Below are positions 25,846 through 34,069 of a DNA stretch of 64,000 bases, piece by piece. Each line of letters starts with the position of its first letter. The first letter of the stretch is position 1. Origin of the DNA: Streptomyces sp. NBC_00162. GTDB taxonomy: Bacteria > Actinomycetota > Actinomycetes > Streptomycetales > Streptomycetaceae. Both the position numbers and the translations under genes were made by a program. Location: assembly GCF_024611995.1 (NCBI RefSeq), contig NZ_CP102509.1, forward strand, positions 7,998,001 through 8,062,000, in the 5' to 3' direction. The notes beneath the pieces are model-generated. The model was given only the letters and a program-made list of their open reading frames with translations. It made no database searches and had not been told where the DNA came from.

Positions 25846-26289
25846 CGTGGGCTACGTGGCCTTTCTTCAAGGACTGATCAGATCACCCTAACGGCCGACC
25901 CCGGCCCCCGAACCAGCCCTCCGGCGGTGGGCGGACGCTGCGACGTGCGAGGGCCTCGGTCGCCGGCCAGTAGCAGCACGGCCCGCATCGGCACCAGACA
26001 ACAGCTCCGTTCCCCAGCCACATGAGACCTGGTGCCATCAAAAGGCACGACACGGGATCGTTTGACCGCCTGGATGTGGTGGCATGTCGTTGACACCTGC
26101 CGAACGGCGTGCGACAAAGACTGCAGGGCGTGTTCGGCAACTGTCCCCTCGTCTGAGGTGCGCTTCTCCTCGTGACCGGGCCGCCAGTAGGTGCCGGTGC
26201 CGGGGCCGGGTGAAAATCACTGTCCTCCACCTGAGGCTTGTCGAACAGGCACACCACCCCATATGTGAACGGACAACTCTGCCTTGACC
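25846..26289. other. Intergenic region with one doubtful small ORF
   Basis: This 444-bp stretch is less GC-biased than its surroundings. The minus strand from ATG 26038 to 25883 encodes 51 residues with a Cys/Trp-rich start (VVWCRCGPCCYWPATEALAR), which looks protein-like but has no ribosome site. A TTGACA at about 26090 has no matching -10. Nothing else is convincing. Confidence 0.35.
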
Positions 26290-26838
26290 ATGATTCCCGG
26301 ATCCCGTGTCCCGGGGCGGACCTGGACGGTCCGTCTGACCGGCCACGGCGACCACACCGTCTCCGTCACCTGCAGCACCGAGGCGTGCCGCATGCCGCCC
26401 CGGTCCAAGGACGCGACGGCCATGCGACGGTTCGCCGCCGAACACGCACGCGCGCATGCCCGCCTCGCCACTGTCCGCCCCAACGCCGCGTGTGCCTGCG
26501 GGGCCGCCGAATGCGGATTCCACGACGACACCAGAGCGTCCTGTCATGGTGCGCCGCTCCTCGTCCTCATCCACAACCCGGTCGTCGGCCAAGTCTGGAC
26601 CCTCGCCGAGATCTGTCAGGCCTGCGCACCCCTGATCTCCCACACCACCGTCCTCGGCCGCGCCGAGCGCCCGACGGCCACTCGAGCCTCCGCGGGGTCG
26701 GCCCCCGCTTCGTCACTCCCCGCGGTGCCTGCCCCGGCACGCGTGGCTGTGGCCGGCGGCTTCTCGTCCCCCGAAGCCGCTCCCGAAGCAGTCGCCCGCC
26801 GCCGCCCGCACCGCGGCGGCCCCCGACGCGCCCGCTGA
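26290..26838 (+). CDS. Hypothetical Cys-rich protein
   Basis: The 182-residue product begins MIPGSRVPGRTWTVRLTGHG and contains three Cys clusters: CSTEAC, CACGAAEC and CQAC, with nearby His residues. The pattern suggests zinc or structural metal binding. The last 60 residues are Ala/Pro/Arg-rich and probably disordered. I have a weak impression of similar proteins near replication genes of Streptomyces plasmids and integrative elements, but no function is known. TTG 26284, two codons earlier, is an alternative start. It converges on the DD-peptidase gene. Confidence 0.6.
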   Translation: MIPGSRVPGRTWTVRLTGHGDHTVSVTCSTEACRMPPRSKDATAMRRFAAEHARAHARLATVRPNAACACGAAECGFHDDTRASCHGAPLLVLIHNPVVGQVWTLAEICQACAPLISHTTVLGRAERPTATRASAGSAPASSLPAVPAPARVAVAGGFSSPEAAPEAVARRRPHRGGPRRAR

Positions 26839-26854
26839 AGAGGATGCGTGCGGC

Positions 26855-28036
26855 TCAGCTCGAGGGGGCCGGTGCGGGGCAGTACTCGGCTTCCATGATG
26901 CTGGTCGGGGAGCCCACGCTCCAGTCCCCGTTGCGGTTGTAGGCGAGCTGGTGGCGGCCGTCCTCGGTGGTGACGGCCAGGGACGTCGACCCCACCATGC
27001 CTCCGCCGTGGCCCCAGACCGTGGTGCCGCAGCTCGTCCGGAGCTTTGTGATGCCGAGCCCGTAGGACATGTCGGGGCGTTGGGGGGTCGAAACGGTGGT
27101 CTTCATGGCCTTGAGCTGTTTCGGCGGCAGCAGCTCGCCGCGCAGCAGCGCGCTGTAGAACCGGTTCAGGTCGCCGGTGGTGGAGATGATGTCGCCATCG
27201 GCCCAGCCCTGCGACCCGTTCATCTCGGTGACGTCGTCGATCCGGTCGGGTGCCGACTCGAAGAGCTTGGAGTAGCTGCGGCTGCTGGGCTGGGGCATGT
27301 GGATGCTGTTGCCCGGGTTGGAGGTGGCCCTCAGACCCAGCGGTTTGATGATGCGGCTGCGGACCTCTTCCTCGTACGTTCGCCCGCCCACCTTTTCCAT
27401 GATCAACCCGGCCAGGATGTAGTTCGTGTTGGAGTACGAGAACTCTTCACCGGGCGTGAACAACGGCTCGTGGGAGAGCGCCACCTTCACATGCTTCTCG
27501 GGCGGCAGGGTGTCGTAGCGGTGCTTGAGGTAGCCCTCACCCCGCATGTACGTCTCGAGGTACTCCTCGTCGGCCAGATAGTCGAAGAGCCCCGACGTGT
27601 GGTTGAGGAGCTGACGTACGGTGATCTTGCCGCCGTCGTTGCCGTTGCCCCGTACCAGGCCCGGCAGATGGAGCTCCACGGTGTCGTCGAGGTCGAGTTT
27701 CCCCTCCGCCTCCATCTGGAGCAGGACGGTCGCCACGAACGTCTTGGTGATACTGCCGATCCGGAACCGGTCGTTCGTGCCGCGCGGCGCGCCGGTTGTC
27801 AGGTTGCCTACACCCGACGTCGACTTCCAGATGCCGTTGGCGTCGCGTACCTGGGCCGTGATGCCGGGGATGCCGCCCTTCACCTCCGCGTCCATCGCAC
27901 GCCGGGTCGCCTCGTGCCCCGCCGTCGAGGGCGCGGTGTCCGACGATGCCTGGGCGGGGACCGCGAAGGCGGTGGCCGCCATCGCGGCCGCCGCGAGACC
28001 GACCGCGCCGACCCGTGCGGTCTTCCGTAACGTCAT
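26855..28036 (-). CDS. Secreted serine hydrolase, class C beta-lactamase/DD-carboxypeptidase type
   Basis: A signal peptide (VGLAAAAMAATAFAVPAQA) leads to a 360-residue mature enzyme. Ser95-x-x-Lys98 (SITK) is the nucleophile motif, YSNTNY supplies the YxN motif and WGHGGGMVG supplies the HxG-type third motif, as in Streptomyces R61 DD-peptidase and related esterases. It should act outside the membrane on D-Ala-D-Ala or ester substrates. ATG 28036 has AAGGAG at ideal spacing. It is divergent from the HEAT-repeat gene. Confidence 0.9.
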   Translation of the reverse strand: MTLRKTARVGAVGLAAAAMAATAFAVPAQASSDTAPSTAGHEATRRAMDAEVKGGIPGITAQVRDANGIWKSTSGVGNLTTGAPRGTNDRFRIGSITKTFVATVLLQMEAEGKLDLDDTVELHLPGLVRGNGNDGGKITVRQLLNHTSGLFDYLADEEYLETYMRGEGYLKHRYDTLPPEKHVKVALSHEPLFTPGEEFSYSNTNYILAGLIMEKVGGRTYEEEVRSRIIKPLGLRATSNPGNSIHMPQPSSRSYSKLFESAPDRIDDVTEMNGSQGWADGDIISTTGDLNRFYSALLRGELLPPKQLKAMKTTVSTPQRPDMSYGLGITKLRTSCGTTVWGHGGGMVGSTSLAVTTEDGRHQLAYNRNGDWSVGSPTSIMEAEYCPAPAPSS

Positions 28037-28271
28037 GTGTGCTCCTTACCGTCTCGGTGCTCGGTTGTATTCGCGCGGTTCCCCTGGAACCGGTGGGGTC
28101 CGCTGTCACAAAAGACCGCAAACGATCACCGGATGGTTGAGCGAACCTCAGGATTGGCTCCGCCACTCACCTTGCGTCCGGCGTACCCCATTCCCTCGAC
28201 GAGCCGGCCCACCGGGCGCCGAGGCCTTGTCGTCGATGGGTGTGTCAGTGGCGCTGGATAGGGTGCGCGCC

Positions 28272-29597
28272 ATGGACAGGGAACAGGTGGTCGAGGAGCT
28301 CACCGGCTCCTGGGAGGCGACGCGGCCGGTGCGGGACGCGCTGGTGCGACGTGGCGCCGAGGTCGTGGGGCCGGTGCTGGAGGTGCTCTGCGACGAGCGG
28401 TCGCCGGTGGAGTTGACGGTCTCCTCGGACGTGTTGTGCCGGATCGGGCATCACGCACTTCTGCCCCTGGCAGGGGCCATCGCGTCAGCGGATTCACCCG
28501 AGGTCGCGCGCAGGGCCGGCTACGCGCTGGGACGGCTTCAGGTGCACGATCCGGCGGTCTACCTTCCCTTGCTCACCCACCCGCATCCCAAGGTCCGTGC
28601 CGACGCGCTCCTCGCTTTCCAACGCCTGGGCGAAACCGCGCTGGCTTTCGCCGACCGGCTGACACCGCCGCTGGGCGATGCGGACACGGAAGTCCGCCGG
28701 CGGGCCGTCTGGGCGTTCGAGGCGATCGGAGGTGCGGCGGTTCCGGTACTGCGACGCCTTCGCCGGTCGCCTGCTCAGGCGCCGCGGCTGCGGGCCGGTG
28801 CCCTGGAGGCTCTCGCGGCCATCGGGGGACCGACTGCCCTGGACGAAGCGGACCGGAACGCAGTACGCCGACTGACTCGGATCAAGCAGATCGGCGAGGT
28901 GCCGGAAGGTATGCATCTGTGCGGTTCCTGGTACGCGGTGCCCACAGCGGACCGAGGTGCGGTCCTCGAGGCCTTCGACCTGGGTGCGGGGGAGCCGGTC
29001 ACCGTACGGACGGGGGCTGCCGCCTGGAACCATGATCACCACGTCTGGAGCGGCCGCGGTCACCACGCGTGCGCGCGGGTCTTCGTCAGCCCCGTGCTCG
29101 ACGGCTTCACGCTCGTGTTCGGCGACTCCTCCCAGGACACGCACCGCATCGAGGACGCAGGCGACGACGGCCGCGACGAGGCCAGGGAACGCGTCGTACG
29201 AGAACGGTGCGCTGACCTGAGCCGCCGGTTCGGGGCCGCGCAGTGGTACGGGACGAGCTGCGGCGACGGCTGGACTGCCTGGTGCGTCGCCGAGGACGGT
29301 GAAGTGGTCCGCTACTACGACGCGTACGACGCGGAAGAGACCGGCGACGACGGCCCCGGACACCCGGCAGAGGCCGGCTACCTGCTGCCGCACGAGGGCG
29401 GCTTCCCGGAGGACGCCTTCGACGGGGACAACCTGATCGCGATCCCCGACACTTGTTACGCCGTCGACATCGCCGCACGGCTGTCGGTCGACCCGGCATC
29501 GATCGGGGCCACGACACAGGTCAGGGGCCACGGCTTGCTCGCCCTGACCGCATGCGGCCGCGAACAGGGGCACCCCGCGGGTGCACTGCCCGTCTGA
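28272..29597 (+). CDS. HEAT-repeat protein of unknown function
   Basis: The N-terminal 210 residues are alpha-helical repeats of HEAT/armadillo type (PVRDALVRRGAEVVGPVLEV, SPEVARRAGYALGRLQVHDP, DTEVRRRAVWAFEAIGGAAV). The second half is a beta-rich domain with repeated Trp and Gly (GSWYAVPTADRGAVLEAFDL, GTSCGDGWTAWCVAEDGEVV, then YYDAYDAEE) that looks like a binding domain and that I cannot name. The frame is open well upstream; ATG 28272 with AGGG before it is preferred over ATG 28236. No signal peptide is present. Confidence 0.7.
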   Translation: MDREQVVEELTGSWEATRPVRDALVRRGAEVVGPVLEVLCDERSPVELTVSSDVLCRIGHHALLPLAGAIASADSPEVARRAGYALGRLQVHDPAVYLPLLTHPHPKVRADALLAFQRLGETALAFADRLTPPLGDADTEVRRRAVWAFEAIGGAAVPVLRRLRRSPAQAPRLRAGALEALAAIGGPTALDEADRNAVRRLTRIKQIGEVPEGMHLCGSWYAVPTADRGAVLEAFDLGAGEPVTVRTGAAAWNHDHHVWSGRGHHACARVFVSPVLDGFTLVFGDSSQDTHRIEDAGDDGRDEARERVVRERCADLSRRFGAAQWYGTSCGDGWTAWCVAEDGEVVRYYDAYDAEETGDDGPGHPAEAGYLLPHEGGFPEDAFDGDNLIAIPDTCYAVDIAARLSVDPASIGATTQVRGHGLLALTACGREQGHPAGALPV

Positions 29598-29655
29598 GCC
29601 TCCGAACCGGGGCGTACTCCGTGCGCCCCGGCCCGCCGGTTCAACGTTCAGGCGC

Positions 29656-30108
29656 TCAGGTCTGGCATTGCTTGGTGGACGCGGGAGACCAGCCGCTCCA
29701 GGCAGCGCCGTCGGCCCGAGCATGTACTCGGATCTCGACCTTCACGGGGCCGCATACCCGGGTCGTGCTACCCACTTCGACAGGGCCGATGGCCTCGCCG
29801 GCCCGGACGTAGGAGCGACCGCTGCCCACTTTCTCCCAGTGACCACCGTCGACCACACGGAAGAACGCCTCGTAGGAGACATTCAGTCCCTTGGTTCCGG
29901 TGTTACGCGCCTTGATGTGCGCCGTGATCTCTCGACTGGGGAACTCGCCGACAGATCCCCGCTGGGCACTGATGCAGCCATTGATGGCGACACGGCCGGT
30001 CGACGTACCTCCGCCGCACGCGATTGCCGCAGCGTGAGCGTTGGCCGGGATGGTCAGCATGGTCAGCGCGGCTGCGCCCAGGATCGTTCCGGTACGCCTC
30101 AAATACAA
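29656..30108 (-). CDS. Small secreted protein of unknown function
   Basis: The 150-residue product starts with a signal peptide (TILGAAALTMLTIPANAHA), followed by a beta-sandwich-like domain with Cys near both ends (AIACGGG, INGCIS, TRVCGPV, TKQC), which implies disulfides. The start is TTG 30108 with GGAACG upstream; the only nearby ATG is followed at once by a stop. It converges with the HEAT-repeat gene and lies 237 bp upstream of, and divergent from, the ECF sigma operon. No function can be assigned. Confidence 0.65.
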   Translation of the reverse strand: MYLRRTGTILGAAALTMLTIPANAHAAAIACGGGTSTGRVAINGCISAQRGSVGEFPSREITAHIKARNTGTKGLNVSYEAFFRVVDGGHWEKVGSGRSYVRAGEAIGPVEVGSTTRVCGPVKVEIRVHARADGAAWSGWSPASTKQCQT

Positions 30109-30345
30109 CGTTCCATACCCTTCTTTGAGCCCGTTTCTCTGAACAGACCACGGCTCACCTTGGGGTACGACGTCTCACCGAGTTTTTCGCCCAAATGGGT
30201 GCAGGTGGTGGCGTAGGTGGCCGGTGATGGGACGGGTGCGCTCACGTTCAAAGAAAACTTCGGCCAGAGGTGAATCCTTTCCGGACCTCCCCGCCTCTTG
30301 TCTGTGTACCGGCCGAACGGGCCGGCAGAACCGGGAGGAACACCC

Positions 30346-30435
30346 ATGATGGTCGCTGGCCTCGTAGTGATCGGAGCCCTGCTCGTGGGCGCGTGCAGCT
30401 GGCATCTGATGCGGCGTTACAAGAGCCGAAGCTGA
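30346..30435 (+). CDS. 29-residue membrane micropeptide ahead of the ECF sigma gene
   Basis: ATG 30346 follows a strong ribosome site (CGGGAGGAACACCC) and opens a 29-codon ORF. Residues 3-17 (VAGLVVIGALLVGAC) form one transmembrane helix, followed by a basic tail (RRYKSRS). It ends 43 bp before the ECF sigma factor start, so it is probably the first gene of that transcript. Such tiny membrane proteins often modulate a larger membrane partner; the DUF2892 protein two genes down is a candidate. Confidence 0.55.
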   Translation: MMVAGLVVIGALLVGACSWHLMRRYKSRS

Positions 30436-30478
30436 CCAGTGCCTGCGCCGGGAGGCGCCTTCCGGGAGTGTGTAGCAG

Positions 30479-31090
30479 ATGAACCAACGTTTCACCTGGC
30501 CGGACGAGCGGCTGATCAGGGCCGCTCAGGACGGCGACGTCACTTCACTCACCACCGTCGTCATGGAATCCCAGCCTCATGTGCGCAGGTTCGCCATATC
30601 GCTCTGCGCCTCGCCGCAGGACGCGGAGGACGCGGCGCAGGAGGCGCTGATCATCCTTTACCGGAAGATCGGCACCTTGCGGGCCACTGGCGCGCTTGCC
30701 TCATGGATGTTCCGGATCGTGCGCAACGAATGCCTCCGGCAGGTACGGCTGCTCGTCTCGCGGAGCGATGAGGCGTCGGCCGGACCGGACGGTTCCGCGG
30801 AACAGTCCGCGGAACCGTCCGCCGAGGACGCGGTGCTGCACAGGCTGGAAGCGGAGCGGATCGCGGCTGCGGTCAGTTCCCTTCCCAGTGACCAGCGGCA
30901 GGTCCTGATCCTGCGCGACGTACAGGGCCTGCCCGGCAGGACCGTCGCCCATTCGCTCGGTCTGAGCAACGCCGCGATGAAATCTCGGCTGCACAGAGCA
31001 CGTGCGGCACTGCGCCACTCTCTGGCAGTGACCGACCAAGCACCCGATCAAGCCATCGCCCAACCAGTCGGAGGAGACTCACGACCGTGA
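30479..31090 (+). CDS. ECF-type RNA polymerase sigma factor
   Basis: Region 2 is clear (VRRFAISLCASPQDAEDAAQ, ALIILYRKIGTLRATGALAS, then WMFRIVRNECLRQ), and so is region 4 (LPSDQRQVLILRDVQGLPGR with the HTH VAHSLGLSNAAMKSRLHRAR). The two are separated by a Ser/Ala/Glu linker. The 203-residue size is usual for ECF factors. The stop overlaps the GTG of the DUF2892 membrane protein (GTGA), which implies translational coupling. No zinc-finger anti-sigma gene is adjacent, so the membrane protein could take that place. Confidence 0.9.
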   Translation: MNQRFTWPDERLIRAAQDGDVTSLTTVVMESQPHVRRFAISLCASPQDAEDAAQEALIILYRKIGTLRATGALASWMFRIVRNECLRQVRLLVSRSDEASAGPDGSAEQSAEPSAEDAVLHRLEAERIAAAVSSLPSDQRQVLILRDVQGLPGRTVAHSLGLSNAAMKSRLHRARAALRHSLAVTDQAPDQAIAQPVGGDSRP

Positions 31091-31608
31091 ACACCCTGAA
31101 CACCTTGAACACCGTGAAGCCCGCGCAGGCCGCGAAGGCCCGGGCCATCACACAGTCCGCAGGGCCCGAGATGAACTTCGCCAGCAAGTCCGTCCCGCGC
31201 CACCTGGGGCGCGGCGCCATCGGATTCGGGCTGATCATCGGCTCGATCGCCCTGGTGCCCGTCGTCGGCCCGGTCACCCTGCTGGCGGCCCCGTTGGCCC
31301 TGATCGCCTTCCGCGGCTGCCCCACCTGCTGGATGGTCGGCCTGGCGCAGACCATCTCCCGGGGCCGTCTGGAGCGCCAGTGTGTGGACGGCGTCTGCAC
31401 CCTTACCAAGGCGCACCCGTCAGCGGTGGCCACGGACGAGCCGAGATCCGACACTGTGCCTGGTCGTGACCACGGTGTGGATGAGCCATCCGGCCGCCGC
31501 GCCGACTGCGTACCAGAGCAGGTCGGGTGGGTTGAAGGTGGAACCGAGCGCGAAGCGGGCGACGGTACTGCGCTCGGAGAGCTCCGCCGGGACGCCACTG
31601 AGCTGTAG
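31087..31608 (+). CDS. DUF2892-type membrane protein with CPTC motif
   Basis: Residues 38-105 match the DUF2892 (YgaP transmembrane-like) unit: RHLGRGAIGFGLIIGSIALV, a second hydrophobic run to LIAFRG, then CPTCWMVGLAQ and CVDGVC. Two CxxC/CxxxxC pairs suggest redox or metal sensing. The start GTG 31087 has GGAGGAG upstream and overlaps the sigma factor stop. Residues 110-173 are polar and low in complexity, and they overlap the opposite-strand DUF2809 gene by 189 bp; typical family members stop near residue 110, so this tail may be a read-on after loss of the original stop. Confidence 0.75.
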   Translation: MNTLNTLNTVKPAQAAKARAITQSAGPEMNFASKSVPRHLGRGAIGFGLIIGSIALVPVVGPVTLLAAPLALIAFRGCPTCWMVGLAQTISRGRLERQCVDGVCTLTKAHPSAVATDEPRSDTVPGRDHGVDEPSGRRADCVPEQVGWVEGGTEREAGDGTALGELRRDATEL

Positions 31609-31866
31609 GAACTCGACCAGCCAACTGACGGCCAGCGCACATCCGGCGGCTTTCAGGGGTGTCACGCGGGGCGCGGCCAAGACGACAAGAGCGAGGAGCA
31701 GGACGGTGTACAGGGCGTCTCCGCCGTACTTGGCCACGCTCCCCGCCGCCACGGCCCTGAGCCCCAGCCCCACGCCGACGATCACCACCGCGGCACCCGC
31801 TGCCGCCAGACGGGTCCGTACGGGGTCGGCGGCGGAACGGTCACGGGTTCCGGGTATCAGGGGCAC
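31420..31866 (-). CDS. DUF2809 membrane protein
   Basis: This 148-residue protein has about four hydrophobic segments (AAAGAAVVIVGVGLGLRAVA, TVLLLALVVLAAPRV, AAGCALAVSWLVEFLQL, AVGAAAGWLIHTVV) and the DUF2809 motifs KYGGDALYTVL, SWLVEFLQL and FNPPDLLWYAVG. GTG 31866 has AGGA upstream and begins just before the first helix; the frame is open further. The function of the family is unknown. Its 3' end overlaps the DUF2892 gene in antisense. Confidence 0.8.
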   Translation of the reverse strand: MPLIPGTRDRSAADPVRTRLAAAGAAVVIVGVGLGLRAVAAGSVAKYGGDALYTVLLLALVVLAAPRVTPLKAAGCALAVSWLVEFLQLSGVPAELSERSTVARFALGSTFNPPDLLWYAVGAAAGWLIHTVVTTRHSVGSRLVRGHR

Positions 31867-32002
31867 GGGGTCATCCTGCCGGAGACCTGGTGCTCGCCCG
31901 TGCTCGCCCCGCCCGCTGCGAGCCGGCCAGCCTCCCTCCAACGCGAGTCGGCCGCTTGGCGTGACGGACCGGCAGGTCATCGAGGTCAAGACCGCACTGG
32001 TG

Positions 32003-32443
32003 CTACTTGCCGTCCAGCGCCTCCACCAGCTGAGGCAGGTTGCCGCCGGCCACGACGAGGGCAAGGTGGTCGTGGTAGTCCCGGCTGCTGACGATCAGGC
32101 CGTCGCGGACCCGCAGCACCTGGATGTTGGCGGCCTCGAAGGTCCGCCCGGTCACCCGGTGGTGCACCTGGTAGTCGAACTCGGCGACGACCACCTCGGC
32201 GTCGTCGGTTTCCCGGACGACCACGTTCACCGGGGTCAGCTCCACGGGCGAACTTGCGGAGACTTGAGCGAACCGCTCCCTGAGTGCGGCCCGCCCCTCG
32301 ACCCGGCGCGGACCGACCGGCTCGAAGACGGTCTCCACCACGGCGTCCTCGGCGTAGAGCTCGGCCAGTTCCGTGAACCGTCCCGCGCCGATGCCCTCGA
32401 TCAGCTTCTGGAAGACTTCGCGCGGTGACAGCGTTTCAGGCAT
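32003..32443 (-). CDS. SnoaL-like/NTF2-family protein
   Basis: The 146-residue alpha+beta barrel shows the SnoaL/ketosteroid isomerase-like pattern: VFQKLIEGIGAGRFTELAEL, YAEDAVVETVF, RVEGRAALRERF and VRDGLIVSSRDYHDH. Family members include isomerases, cyclases and binding proteins; the substrate is unknown. ATG 32443 has CGGAGG upstream. It diverges from a TetR gene across two tandem palindromes, so it is the likely target of that regulator. Confidence 0.83.
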   Translation of the reverse strand: MPETLSPREVFQKLIEGIGAGRFTELAELYAEDAVVETVFEPVGPRRVEGRAALRERFAQVSASSPVELTPVNVVVRETDDAEVVVAEFDYQVHHRVTGRTFEAANIQVLRVRDGLIVSSRDYHDHLALVVAGGNLPQLVEALDGK

Positions 32444-32475
32444 GCCAAACCTCCGGTGGGATCCACGGCTAGAAT

Positions 32476-32518
32476 CGGACTGGAAACTCCGTTTTCACGA
32501 TACGGACTGGAGAGTCCG
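32476..32518. promoter_or_regulatory. Two tandem TetR-type palindromic operators
   Basis: CGGACTGGAAACTCCG (32476-32491) and CGGACTGGAGAGTCCG (32503-32518) are 16-bp copies 27 bp apart. The second is a perfect palindrome (CGGACT, four bases, AGTCCG) and the first has one mismatch. They lie between the divergent SnoaL-like and TetR genes and are the evident binding sites of that regulator. Confidence 0.7.
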
Positions 32519-32564
32519 GTTGTCCAGGGTGGCTCTGCCGTCGACGGCGAAAGGTGGGACAGGG

Positions 32565-33137
32565 ATGGGTGGCGCTCAGGAGCGCCCGCTGCGGGCTGAC
32601 GCGGCCCGCAACCGGGCCAGGCTGCTGGATGTCGCCACGGAGGTGTTCACCACCCGCGGCGTGGGCGTGCCGACCGAGGAGATCGCCCGGATCGCCGGGG
32701 TCGGAGTCGGCACGCTCTTCAGGCACTTCCCGACCAAGGAGGCACTGCTGGAGGCGGTGATGGTGCGCCGGCTGGAGGAAATGGCAGCCCGGACGGCTCA
32801 GTTGGCCGCCGAGTCCGGTCCCGCCGAAGCCTTCTTCGCGTGCTTCCGCCTGGTGGTGGAACAGTCCGAGGGGAAAAACGAGTTCGCCCAGGCTCTCGCT
32901 GTGGCCGGGGTGGACGTGCATGCGTCCCTGCAGGAGCCGACCATGGAGATCCAGGCCCGGCTGGCCGATCTGCTGGCCGGGGCACAGCGGGCTGGCGCGG
33001 TCCGCCCGGAGCTGGGCCTGCCGGAGTTCATCGCCCTCCTGGCCGGCACCGGCAGGGCGATGGAACAGCTCGGAGTGGATCCGGCACCCCGGGAGCGGAT
33101 CTTCGAGGTGGTCTTCGACGGACTACGGCCACGCTGA
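32565..33137 (+). CDS. TetR family regulator of the SnoaL-like gene
   Basis: The HTH reads RARLLDVATEVFTTRGV, then TEEIARIAGVGVGTLFRHFP and TKEALLEAVM. The C-terminal domain (190 residues in total) fits the TetR_C-type of small-molecule-responsive repressors. ATG 32565 is chosen because it starts just before the conserved DNA-binding domain and has GGTGGGACAGGG upstream; earlier in-frame codons would overlap the operator region. It is divergent from the SnoaL-like gene. Confidence 0.88.
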   Translation: MGGAQERPLRADAARNRARLLDVATEVFTTRGVGVPTEEIARIAGVGVGTLFRHFPTKEALLEAVMVRRLEEMAARTAQLAAESGPAEAFFACFRLVVEQSEGKNEFAQALAVAGVDVHASLQEPTMEIQARLADLLAGAQRAGAVRPELGLPEFIALLAGTGRAMEQLGVDPAPRERIFEVVFDGLRPR

Positions 33138-33344
33138 ATCGAAGGCGTGCAATCCGTACTTGTTCGGGCGCACCGACGAGTACGTCGACACCAACCACTT
33201 CCGGAGACTTCAACCCACGAGGTCGCACCAGAACGAGACGGTCGCCTTGCGGTCCCATGCCTCGTCCTGACGGTCCAAGCCAGGTCCACCGAACTTCTAC
33301 GCCCCGCAGGCACCCGTCCTTCTATCACCAACCTGTGTTGTTCC

Positions 33345-33350
33345 TAGAAT
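33345..33350 (+). promoter_or_regulatory. -10 element of a leaderless transcript
   Basis: TAGAAT, a good Streptomyces -10 hexamer, ends six bases before GTG 33357. Transcription would start at or near the G of the start codon, and no Shine-Dalgarno sequence is present, which fits leaderless translation. No clear -35 is seen. Confidence 0.5.
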
Positions 33351-33356
33351 GGCCGT

Positions 33357-34037
33357 GTGGAGGATATCGATGCGATCGCGGTGTTGCAGGACCGGGTGCG
33401 GCGGCGCCTGTATGAGTACGTGGCCGCGCAGGGCCGTGAGGTCGGCCGCAACGAGGCCGCCGAGGCGGTCGGGGTGGCGCGCACGCTCGCTGCGCACCAT
33501 CTGGACAGGCTGACCGAGGCGGGGCTGCTGGAAAGCGGCAGTCGTCGCCTGACGGGCCGCTCGGGGCCGGGGGCGGGACGCCCGGCCAAGGTGTACACGC
33601 GGGCGCGGGCCGAGTGGTCGGTGTCGCTGCCCGCCCGCGACTACCGCACCGCCGCTGAGCTGCTCGCCGAGGCCGCCGAGCAGGCCGGGCTGGACGCCGG
33701 GCTCTGCGCGGCCGCGCGCCGTCGGGGTGAGGCCCTTCGTGGCTCGGCGGAGCCCTGTGGCGGCCTCGAAGAGGCCATGGAGATGCTGGCCGCCCGCGGC
33801 TACGAACCGCACCTTGAAGGTATCGAGGGTGCCGAGGGGGCGGCCGGACCCGTCGTCCGTATGCGCAACTGCCCCTTTCATGCTGTCGCCGAACGCTTCC
33901 CGCCGCTCGTCTGCGGCATGAATCTCGCGCTGCTGGAGGGGCTGCTCGGCGCGGACGGCCCCGTCCGCGCCCGTATGGACGCCAGGCCGGGGGAGTGCTG
34001 CGTGGTGGTCGAGACTTCTAAAAACAATGATGATTGA
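33357..34037 (+). CDS. COG2345-type HTH transcriptional regulator
   Basis: An N-terminal winged helix (IAVLQDRVRRRLYEYVAAQG, EAAEAVGVARTLAAHHLDRL) and the RLTGRSGPGAGRPAKVYT wing fit ArsR-like regulators. The C-terminal half has the conserved NCPFHAVAERFPPLVCGMN and PGECCVVV cysteines of the COG2345/SufR-like group, where they can hold an Fe-S cluster or another metal. Start GTG 33357 is supported by a -10 hexamer placed for leaderless expression. It is followed by the DUF3291 gene, a likely co-regulated partner. Confidence 0.82.
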   Translation: MEDIDAIAVLQDRVRRRLYEYVAAQGREVGRNEAAEAVGVARTLAAHHLDRLTEAGLLESGSRRLTGRSGPGAGRPAKVYTRARAEWSVSLPARDYRTAAELLAEAAEQAGLDAGLCAAARRRGEALRGSAEPCGGLEEAMEMLAARGYEPHLEGIEGAEGAAGPVVRMRNCPFHAVAERFPPLVCGMNLALLEGLLGADGPVRARMDARPGECCVVVETSKNNDD

Positions 34038-34069
34038 CATAGAAAAGTGAGTCGTGCTGGGATGGGTCC

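Noticed and set aside
33138..33356. Short plus-strand ORFs after the TetR gene
   Set aside because: No ribosome site and no protein-like pattern; the region most likely holds the promoter of the leaderless regulator.
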